Shown: positions 22,501-34,500 of the stretch, in pieces
Layout of the letters: each line of letters opens with the position of its first letter
How positions within the stretch are numbered: the first letter of the stretch is position 1
From: Sipunculus nudus
Taxonomy: Eukaryota; Annelida; Sipuncula; Golfingiida; Sipunculidae
Assembly (NCBI GenBank): GCA_026874595.1
Contig: CM049307.1
Coordinates: 59,220,870 to 59,284,869, forward strand
Reading direction: 5' to 3'
Length of the DNA stretch: 64,000 nt
Program-made: the position numbers and the translations under genes
Notes under the pieces: generated by a model
What the model saw: the letters and a program-made list of their open reading frames with translations, nothing else
Told to the model about the DNA's origin: nothing
Databases searched by the model: none

Positions 22501-25500
22501 GTTTATCATATGTGAAATCATTGATTTCCCAATGATTTATTAAGTGACTGCATATAAAAAAGGTTCTGCCTATAATTTATATTTATCTAAAGAAAAAAAT
22601 CCTTCATACATGGTAATGTACAAGTTTTGACCATTTATTGAATAATGGAAGAGAGGAGATACCAGAAGAAAGAAGATACTTAAAGTAAGCTTATTCTGTA
22701 AATTTCCAGTAAATCCCAACTAGTGCTGAATGGATTTTAAAATTAATTGTATTTTGTATACAAGTTGATAAATCCATACACAGTAGAAATATCATTTGAT
22801 TTGTCAAGGCTATATCAAAGAAAGTGTTATTTATTAATTGATATTACAGAAAGAACCAAGAGAGTGAGACAGCCTTCACTAAGATAGATGATGCTGGTAA
22901 TGTGACGGAGCTTGTGAAGCGGCCTGCCTTGATTGTTAGCAGCACTAGCTGGACAGGTATTACTAAATTATCCCTTTAAGGCTGGCTTTTCATGATCACA
23001 ATTTTTCTGTGGTTCAGTGGAGTCGTGTTAGCAATGCCTGGTGAGGATATCCCCAGAGCAATGCTTCACACCACAGAAAAATGGTGTTCATGGAAAGGTT
23101 CTGCCTGTGTGGTGAATGCGTGGGATTTCACATGGTATGCCGCTGGTTGGACACCTATGCAAATGGAAAGGCAGCCTAAAAATTATGGACTGTTTCATCA
23201 ATCAGAGTCTTGAAAATCTGAATCCCTTGTTGTCCCCTGCTTCCTTTGATTTGTTTCATTTGTTTGAGTTATTGATTTGGGTTTGTCTCTCTGTCCCTAT
23301 GTCTGTTTGTCCATCTGTCAGGTTTTTGTTTCCGTATGATAACTTTCCTAAATTTTATCTGATTTCATTCAAATTTGGGTCATTGTTTGCTTAACTTGGT
23401 TGGGATTGGTTTTGGAGTGTTTGTCTCACAAGATAATAATACAGTATGATATTTAATTTTTTATAAATCAGCACATTTAGTTTCACCAATCACCAACAGG
23501 TGTGGCTAGCGGTGGACATAAAATACTTGAATTTTTTGCAGTAACTGCAAGGTGCTGCCATCTTTGAGCTTGGTGAAACTATTTGTACTTAGTCACCAAA
23601 GACTTTAAAATCATCCTGGAAGCAGGGGACATAAGTTTCTTGAATTTGTTTGATTGCATATGTTTCAGTACCTCAAGACCATGCTCAATAGAAAGGAATG
23701 TACATGACTCTTTTTGTTTTCAAGCTTCCTGTTATATCTTCATTATTACCAATATACTGTAATAAACAACGGGTTTGTTTGGTGTTCTCATAACTAACCT
23801 TTGGTAAAGCTAGGTAAATAAATAAACAGATTCAGCAGATGATCTCTTAGCTAAACTTAGGTAATCTCAAGTAACTAAAGAAACTTGTTTGGTAGATATC
23901 TTCATTGGTAAACATTGAACTTAAATGTTTCCCTTACTTAAAACAGTTTATGAGAATGAAATATGACCTTTGTGATTTTACATAGCAATGTTAGTTTATG
24001 TATGTGTTACTAAATTTGTGTAGAAGAGTTTATCATGCTGAAAATAAAAGCAGGTTATTACAATAAAATCTAAATTACTTATTTACAGTGGAGGGATATC
24101 ATAAAATTTACACATATTTGGCCTTTAATTTTTTTCAGAGGATGAAGATTTCTCAGTATTACTTGGAGCTTTAGAAGGTAAGTAAATGTAATTTTTTCAT
24201 TCTTATGCAGAACAAATGAAATGATGAAACGTCCATAGCCCATTATGTATTGTTTGAGGCTACATATCTCTGCAGTGGCTGTTAGCACCACTCTTTATAT
24301 GGTTCTTCATGTAAATGCTTAATTTATTCATTAAGTTTTCAGTTGTACTACCAGTCATCATGTACTTTATGGGTTATACATAAATATTAACTGTTAATTT
24401 AGAAAATTGTTATTACTTTCATGTTTAATATTTTGTTTGCAGCAGATTACCTTCATTTCTTTCAAGCTAGTAATATTTGAACAACTTTAAACTAATAGGC
24501 AGAATATATAAATCACTAGCCATTCAAAATTAATGGGTTTGTGATAGATTTCATAATAATGCATAATAGATATGTGTAACAACTCTTTTTATTTGATTGG
24601 AATTTCATCATTTAATTTCTTTGCTACAGAATATGAAAAAGCAGCTGGTGAAAATAAAAATCTTCCAGATGTAATTTGTGCAATAACTGGTGAGTAAGCA
24701 ATTTTTCTTCTGAAGGTTTTGTAAGTGTCTGTTGAGTCTACCTAAACAAGGTCATGATAACTCTTTACATGAATATATATTTTTGGAGTTATATGAAGGA
24801 ACTATTCTAAATCCATTCCTTTTTTGTATTTTTCTACAAGTACTGCATGGAAAAATGTTTTATGGTACTATGTTCCTAAATTATGCACACTGCTGTACTG
24901 GTTTTAATTGACCTCACCATGAACTTTACCTAACCTTAATAGCATATTCATTTAATGAATAATCATGAGAATAAATGTTACATGCAGCCAATCAGCAAAA
25001 ATTACTTCTAACTGTAAGTCACCTGACCATTATATATTTTGTGTAATTTGGGAGACCTCTCCCAAACAGAGGTCAATTATTTTATACGAAATGCAGGAAT
25101 ACCTCTCTTTATGGAGATCTCTATATTACAAATATACTATTATTGCAGTCTTGAGGAGGCCTTAAATATGTAGATTTGACCTTTTCATTACCTCTCTAAT
25201 ACAGGATGATGTTTGTTACAGGCAAAAATGCTGATGGCTCTGATTTGTTATATGTAGTTTTCTTTTGTGTGTATATAAATGAAGTAATCACATTTATGTA
25301 ATATAAAATTACTATTTTTTCCAGGTAAAGGTCCACAGAAGTCCTACTATCAGGGTTTAATCAAAGAAAAGAATTTTAATCACATACAGATCTGTACCCC
25401 ATGGTTAGAAGCAGAGGATTATCCTAAACTGTTAGGTGAGACATGTTGCAGTCAGCCTTTGTTACTTTATGATTCTGTCATACTCATTTACTGTTGCAAA

Positions 25501-28500
25501 GGAATGGATTTTCACATATTATTCAGGATTACCAATTAATTAAATTCATATGAGTACCTATGAATATATGCAGTCCCACTCTGTATTTGTCTTCAGACTT
25601 TTCTGATGCACAGTGAACCAATAAAACTGACATTCAGTGAAGAGTAAGGTCATTTATCAAGACTATAGTACACATAACTTTAATGGTTGTCATTCAATCT
25701 TTAGCAAGATATTTCATTATTCCACTCAAGAATCAAATACGTGTCCTGTTATAAAATAAAACATAAAAAAATAAAGTATTTGTTCAAATGGAATTCTGAA
25801 AAACTACTTTGAAATAATATGTATTAAGAACACTGTTGAATATCTGATGAAAATTGTGTTGCAGCTTTGTCTATAATTAATGGGTATTCTAATGTTTCAG
25901 GTGCAGCTGACCTTGGAGTCTGTTTACACAAGTCATCCAGTGGCCTTGACCTTCCCATGAAGGTCGTTGACATGTTTGGATGTGGGCTGCCTGTTTGTGC
26001 TATTCATTTTAACTGGTATGTCAATATTGATTGAGTCATGCATTTATTAACAGTTTGCCATATAAAGAGTTTTACCTTTATTTGTTCTAAAAAAGAAAGT
26101 CCAATATTTTAGCTTAAGATCGTCCATTGTTTCCATAAATTGATTTTCTGTGCTTCCATTTAATTAAGACCTATAAATCCTTTGGGAAACATGCATGTGT
26201 ACTGTCCTTATGTTATTGTAATCTGTATACAAGTAGAAATATGAAGAAATTTTGGAATTTGATCTGGCGGACAAAAAAGGAACAACCCTCGATGGAGTAT
26301 TATACTGAAAAGTTCGCCAATTCTTATGTTCATAATCCTGTAATCTCAAATGCTCACACTGAAGTTAAAACAAAATATGACCATCTTACTTCTTTCATTT
26401 GTACTGAAAAAGTTATAACTGGATCTATGATTACTAGTTACATTAAAAAACTTGAATCTGGATGCTTGCCAGGTAGGGATGGTATTGTATCTAAACTTTT
26501 TAAGGATGCTATTCAATCTAGGTTTATTAATTATCTTAGTACAATGTTTACTCTGTGTACCAGATATGGCGTTGTGCCAGGTTGTTTTTATCAAGGGTTA
26601 TTGGTACCTTTACTTAAAAAACCAACACTAGATCCTACTATACCAAGAAATTATCGACCTATTACAATCTCATGTACAATATCTAAAATTATGGAATTAT
26701 ATATTCTGGATGTATCTGATTTCCACGAATTTAGTGATTTGCAATTCTGATTCTTTGCAGGGAGAGGTACGAATATGGCCTCTTCACTAGCTAATGATGT
26801 CATAACGTATTGTTTCAAGTGTGGTTCTACCGTCTATACATATTCATTAGATGCAGAGGGTGCGTTTGATATTGTTTAAGAAAGCTATGAATGTTATACC
26901 TGATCATTGCTGGGTACTGATTATGAACTGGTATAAATAAATAACAGTTCAAATTAAATGGGGTTCACAGCTAAGTGCAATAAAAATAACCAAGAGCACA
27001 TGTCAGGGAGGACTAACCTCCCCTTTTCTCTTTAATGTATTTTATCAAGATTTGATCAACGCATTATAAAATTTTACAGGTGGCATTAAGATTAACAATG
27101 GATCTTACAATTTATTCTGTTATGCTGACGATCTCATGTTGGCAAGACTGACTGCCTCTGGTTTACAAAAGATGATTGATTTAGCTGATGCATATATAAC
27201 ACAACATGGTCTTAGGTTTAATCCACAGAAAACCCAAGTGTGTCGTTTTTGGGCAGTGTACACTAGAACCTCGCCCTGAATGGCGACTTGATGGTGTTAA
27301 GCTGACTGAATGCAAAATTGTGAGATATCTTGGTGTTACATTTTCCAATTCTAATCCTAAGGAGCATATTGATGACCACATAAATGCATGCAGGAGGCCA
27401 TTTTATTCTCTTCAAGGAGCTGGTTTCTCAAACTTTGTAAGCGATGTTGATTCTTTATCTTATGTGTGGAAAACAGCTATTAGGCCTGTGTTGACATATG
27501 GCGCCAGTGCCATATATGTCAGTAAACAATCTTTAAAAAAATTGGAAAAATTACAGTCACAACTACTAAAGGTCGGTATTGGTTTACATAAATATTGCAA
27601 AAGTTTTCTCATTTTGAAAGCACTGAATGTAAGTAGGATACAAAAAACAGTTGAATTGAATGGTCTTGATTTAACTTGCGCCATCTTTAGTAATAACTCT
27701 CCCGCCAGGCCTTTTTATACATATTTACTGAATATGCATGCTTGTGGCAAACTGATTGGTCATACTGATCACATTGCAAGATCAAGAGAAACGTGTTTCA
27801 AATATTGTAAAAGTTTTCTCAGATAAATTTTTGATAAAGGGTACAAGCAAAGGGTAAAAAAGGAATTGAATTATGATGTCAATGATGGAGTGTTGGATAC
27901 TGTCCGGCAGTTATTGGTCAGTCACGCCCCTTAAAATAATTATATCTTAAATATGCTTCTGACACCATTGTAATGTATTGATTTTATGTATAATACAGTG
28001 TCTTATCTGTGGTTTTATTGTTCTAATTATTTTATATTGTATCATGTTTTATGTACATGTATTCTTCTTCTTAAAGCTTAATAAACTATTAAACTATTAT
28101 TATAAACTCATCTCTCAATTTTCAGTCTCCATGAATTAGTGAAGCATGAGAAGAATGGTTATGTGTTTCACAACCAGGGGGAGTTAGCATCTCAACTACA
28201 GGTATTCAAATTGAACAGCATTTCACTGAAGCCATTTAGACTTTCTTGTTTTATCACTATTAATTTTAGGGAAAAAACTTCATGGTATATGATTCCAATT
28301 AACGCGAAGCTCCATGATCTGTACTTTTTAGCTCAGCTGACTTTCAGTCATGCTGAGCTATAGCGATCACTCTTTGTCCATCGTCCGTCTGTCTGTCTGT
28401 CAGTCTGTCTGTTTACCTGGCACAAATCGTAACCGCCGGACTTACAATCTTGTAACTTGACATTCTGAGAGGTCGATGAAAATTCTCCTTGGAAACCAGA

Positions 28501-31500
28501 AATTAGGTCTCTGTTACCTATATCCTTCGAGCTGTTGGGCCCCAAAGTACCCCCCAGAATAGTCAAAAATTTCATACAAAAACTTCAATATCTCGTTAAT
28601 TACATCACTGATGGTCATGATTTTTGGCCTACATATTGATCATGAGATGTTCCATCAGTTCCTGCAGACAGGTGGCACCACCTGTATTTTTCGATTTTTT
28701 AAGATTTTTTTTCTCTTATTTTTGATACCTTTAAAAATGTGATCATCTGTTAACAGGGCATAAATCATAAAGACTGGACCTAGAATCTTCATTTGTTGAT
28801 ACAGTGAGAGACATATGAAAAGTCTCCATGGAAACCAGAAATCAGGTCTCTGTAACCCAAATCCTTTGAGCTATGGGGCCCCAATGTACCCCCCCAGAAT
28901 TGTCAAAAATTTCATTAAAAAACTTCAAAATCTCATTCACTTAATCACTGATGGTCATAATTTTTGGCATACATATTGATCATTAGATGTTTCATCAGTT
29001 TCTGCAGACTGGTGGCCCCACCTGTATTCTTCGATATTTGATGAATTGTTTTCTCTATTTTTAGACCTTTAAAAAGTGAACATCTGTTAACAGGGCACAA
29101 ATCATAAAGACTGGACCTAGAATCTTCATTCCTGACACACAGGGAGACCCATGAAAAGTCTCCATGGAAACCTGAAATTAGGTCTCTGTTGCCCATATCC
29201 TTTGAGCTGTGGGGCTCCCAATTACCCCCCAGAATAATGGAAAATTTGATAAAAACTAGATGTGTCGGAACGACACGAATGCCCCCGCCTGGGGAAAATT
29301 AGAAACATTTGTTAAATTTTGAAAAATTTTTTAAGTTCAGGAGGTGTCGTATGGTCAAAAGTAGGTCAACAAGGGCAAAATGCAAACTTGATCTGTAACG
29401 GGTCATTATCAAGCAACACACCAAAAATCAGGCCAGTATCTGCAGGCATTGAGGAGAAAAATCTGTACATGTGTATTTGTCATGAAAATTTATATTTTTC
29501 ATGAAATTTTCTATGTTCAGGAGCCGTAAAACGGTCAAAAGTAGGTCAACTGGGACAAAACGCTAACTCGATCAGTAACTGGTCAATATCTGCCCACACA
29601 CCAAAAATCAGGCCAATATCTGCAGGCATTGGAAAAAAGTCTGTACATGTGTATTTGTCATGAAAGTTCATATTTTTCATGAAATTTTCTATGTTCAGGA
29701 GCAGTAAAACGATCAAAAGTAGGTCAATCAGGCCAAAACATGAACCCGATCTGTAACTGGTCTATATCTGCCCACACACCAAAAATCAGGCCAATATCTG
29801 CAGGCTTTGCAAAAAAAAGTCTGTACATATGTATTTGTAATGAAAATTTCTATTTTTCATAAAATTTTCTAAGTTAAGGAGGCGTAAAACGTTGTAAAGT
29901 AGGTCAACCGGGATGAAACGAGAACTCGATCTGTAACTGGTCATTATCTGCCCACACACCAAAAATCAGGCCAATATCTGCAGGCATTGGGAAAAAAAGT
30001 CCGTACATGTGTATTTGTCATGAAAATTTCTATTTTTCATGAAATTTTCAAAGTTTAGGAGCCGTAAAACGGTCAAAAGTAGGTCAACCTGGACGAAAGG
30101 CGAACTCGATCTGTAACTGGTCTATATCTGCCCACACACCAAAAATCAGGCCAATATCTGCAGGCATTGCGAAAAAAAGTCCGTACAACTGTTTGATTTC
30201 GGAAGGACGGAAGGACGGAATGACGGACATGGGTAAAACTATATGCCCCGGCCACTTTGTGGCGGGGGCATAAACTGCAACATCTCAATAACTACAACAC
30301 TGATGGTCATGATTTTTGGCATACATATTGATCAAGAGGTGTTCCATCAGTTCCTGCAGTCCTTTGGCGCCACCTGTATTTTTTCAAATTTTGATAATTT
30401 TTTTTCTCTATTTATGAGACCTTTAAGGATGTAGTTATCTGTCAACAGGGTACAAATCTTAATGACTGAACCTAGAATCTTCATTCTTGACACACCTGGA
30501 GACCCATGAAAAGTCTCCATGGAAACCAGAAATTAGGTCTCCGTTACCCAAATCCTTTGAGCTATGGGGCCCTAAAGTACCCCCCGGAATTGTAAAAAAT
30601 TTCATAAAAAAACTTTAAAATCTCATTAACTACATCACTGATGGTCATAGTTTTTGGCATACATATTGATCATTAGATGTTTCATCAGTTTCTGCAGACT
30701 GGTGGCGCCACCTTATTTTTCGATATTTTACGAATTGTTTTCTCTATTTTTAGACCTTTAAAAATGTAAACATCTGTTAACAGAGCACAAATCGTAAAGA
30801 CTGGACCTAGAATCTTCATTCTTGACACACAGGGTGACCCATGAAAAGTCTCCATGGAAACCTGAAATTAGGTCTCTGTTACCCATATCCTTTGAGCTGT
30901 GGGGCTCCCAATTACCCCCCAGAATAATGGAAAATTTGAAAAAAAAAACTGCAACATCTCAATAACTACAACACTGATGGTCATGTTTTTTGGCATACAT
31001 ATTGATCAAGAGGTGTTCCATCAGTTCCTGCAGTCTCGTGGCGCCACCTGTATTTTTTCAAATTTTTATAATTTTTTTTCTCTATTTATGAGACCTTTAA
31101 GGAGGTAGTTATCTGTCAACAGGGTACAAATCTTAACGACTGAACCTAGAATCTTCATTCTCGACACACGGGGAAACCCATGAAAAGTCTCCATGGAAAC
31201 CAGAAATTAGGTCTCCGTTACCCAAATCCTTTGAGCTATGGGGCCCAAAAGTACCCCCCAGAATTGTCGAAAATTTCATAAAAAAAACTTCAAAATCTCA
31301 TTAACTACATCACTGATGGTCATAATTTTTGGCATACATATTGATCATTAGATGTTTCATCAGTTTCTGCAGACTGGTGGCCACACCTATATTCTTCAAT
31401 ATTTTACGAATTGTTTTCTCTATTTTTAGACCTTTAAAAAGTGAACATCTGTTAACAGGGCACAAATCATAAAGACTGGACCGAGAATCTTCATTCTTGA

Positions 31501-34500
31501 CACACAGGGAGACCCATGAAAAGTCTCCATGGAAACCTGAAATTAGGTCTCTGTTACCCATATCCTTTGAGCTATAGGACTCCGAAGTATCCTTAAGAAT
31601 AATAATGAAAAATTTGATACAAAAACTGCAGTATCTCAATACCTACAACATTGATGGTCATGATTTTTGGCATACATATTGATCATGAGGTGTTCCATCA
31701 GTTTCTGCAGACTGGGTGTGCCACCTCTATTTTTTCAAATTTTTGCAAATTTTTTGGTCTATTTTTGAGACCTTTAAGGATGCTGTCATCTGTTTACATG
31801 GCACAAGTTGTAACAACTAATGCAGAGATCACCATGATTCTTTGCATGCATATTGACCATTAAGTCTTTTTATTAGTTTCTGCAGACTGGTGGAGCCACT
31901 TGTATTTTTTACGCATTTTTTCTCTATTTTTAGCTCAGCTGACTATAAGTCATCTGAGCTATAGTTGTGGTCCATTGTCCATCGTCCGTCCGTCTGTCCG
32001 TCCGTCCGTCCGTCCGTCCGTAGATGTGGCACGTTTTGAAACTGTATGACCTAGGAATCCAAAATTCAGCATAATGTTAGATGTCCCCAAGATCTCCTAC
32101 CAAGCCAAAAACTGGGTCTTTGCGACTTTATTCCTTTGAGAAATTAAGGGAAAACCTCAATTTTTTATTAAAAACCTATTTTCACACTTCAGGACTGCCT
32201 AATATCAAAACCACTCATCTGTTTTTCCTCATATTTTCTATAAATAATCCTCTATATAATTCCTATGTACATGCCAGAAATTAGGTCTGTATTATATAAT
32301 TTAAAAAAGTTATGGGCCCAAACATAATGCATTTTGTAAATAATCAGGAAAGAAATTTTATCACTTATCACAAAACTTGTTAAAGCTAAGCACTTTTTTT
32401 CCAGTAATATTACTTTTATTAATCAAAATTAAATTGTATACCCAAAATTAGATCAAAATCTTTTAAATTTTTTAAAATATTAGCAAAAATAAAAAATTGG
32501 TACCTTAAATTTTGCCCAACTTTGACCATGGCACGTTTTTTTGCTGTAAATGCTGTGGATTTAATTTTCACAGCATGTTTTTGTAAACTGTAAACACCAA
32601 AAATTTGAAACCAGTTGATCAAAAACTGTAGATTTTATTCAAGTTTTCAAGCACCATGTCACATATTGCTAGTGTTATGCAGTTTGCTAGAGCTCAGCTC
32701 CCGAGCTTCAGCTCTAAGTTCCTTAAATTTTGCATACAGATAGATTTCTCCAAAATCCCCTACCATGCCAAGAATTTGGTCACTAGGACTTAATTCCTTC
32801 GAGATATCAATGAAAAACTTCACTTTTCCATTAAAAACCCATTGTTACACTTTAAGACTGCCTAATATCAAAACCACTGATCTGACTTTGATCATATATA
32901 ATATACATATTTTTCTATACATTCGCTATGCACATGCCAGAAATGATGTCAGTATTGTGTATTTTTTTTAAGTTATGGGCCCAAACATAATGCACTTTGT
33001 AAAAAATCAAGAAATATATTTACTCCCTTAACAAGGGCATTGCTGAGGCTAGAGATTTTATTGTCAGGGATGTAACATTATTTAATCAAGATTCAATGAA
33101 TACCCAAAATTAGTTCTGAATTTTTCAAATTTCATAAGTTATTAGTATAAATATAAAATTAGTACCTTAAATTTTGCCCAACTGTGACCATGGCACGTTT
33201 GTTTCCTGAGAGCACTGTTGATATAATTTTCATATCATGCACACATAAGGATTTCAGCTTTTTAGTTTAGAAAGCTGAAAGAAATTGGCCAAATATTGTA
33301 GCTTTTATTAATGTTTTTTATGAGACCCTGTCAGACTTTGGCTCTCTCCAGCCCCTCTTGAGTCACCTGTATGTTGACCTTGTTGACCTTTCATCAAATT
33401 ATGCACGCTTGAGGCGAGAATCAAGGCAGCTTATGGCCAGCCACAGTTGATCCAGGTGTCCAACCCAACTCATCGAGTAGTTTTAACCAACATCATAACA
33501 ATAAACAGTAAATTAATAAATTTTTCTTGGTTTTTAATATCAAATTAAAGAAAAATAGAAAAGGAATTTGTTAGTTTATAATAACAGGAAATTAACTTGC
33601 AGTTACTGATGATATAAGAATCTTGTATCGATGGGTAGAATGTCACATATTCCAAATAACACCATGCAGTCACCTATGGCATTTTTCAGTTCATTTTTAA
33701 TGATAAAGAAGTAAATCATATTATTCATTACTAATCATTAGGGATTATATGAAGGAAATTAATGATAGACAAAGATGCAGTTGATAATATTAATCTAGAT
33801 TCCTACTGTGTCTAGTGTGTACATTGATGTGAAATTAGTCCAAAATGATTTTTTTACAGTTATTTTTTAATATAAATAAATGCCATAAAACCAGGTACTT
33901 ATGATCATTATTTAAATGTGTGAATTTTGTATATTCTGGATTCTCAAAATCATTGTTTGGTGAAAACTGAATAAATACCAGACATGGTGCAAATACTTTG
34001 TAATTGTATTTAAATACGAATATGATTATGTACTCCATTATAAAATTTCTTGCATAAAGAATGGTAATTCAGGTAAAAATGAAAGTATATGAATACTTGT
34101 GCAAATACTTTCAAAATGTATTCATGAATGCATTCATGAATATATTCTTTAATATTATTTTTAATAATCATATCAGTTATATTTCATTATAAAAAATCAT
34201 ATGATTCTCTTATTATTTTTAATAAAAATTATATTTGGGACAATATTTGTAAATTTTTTAATAAATAGTTAAACTCTTATATTATATGTTCTGCTTATAA
34301 GTTATATGGCCAAGTCAAAATCTGTGTGACAATAGCACTCAATTTGTTAATAAAATAAATGAAATCAATCCTCTTCCCTGTCTCCAAAGATACTATCAAA
34401 ATCATACATAAGCTAAACACCCACAACTCATAATACAGCTTATATTTATTACCACACAAAACCAGCATGTGCCTCATTTCTAAAAAATATTTTTTTATCA

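Noticed and set aside
26241-26750. Extra coding exon of ALG1
   Set aside because: The sequence is reverse transcriptase, and exons 11 and 12 already join in phase without it.
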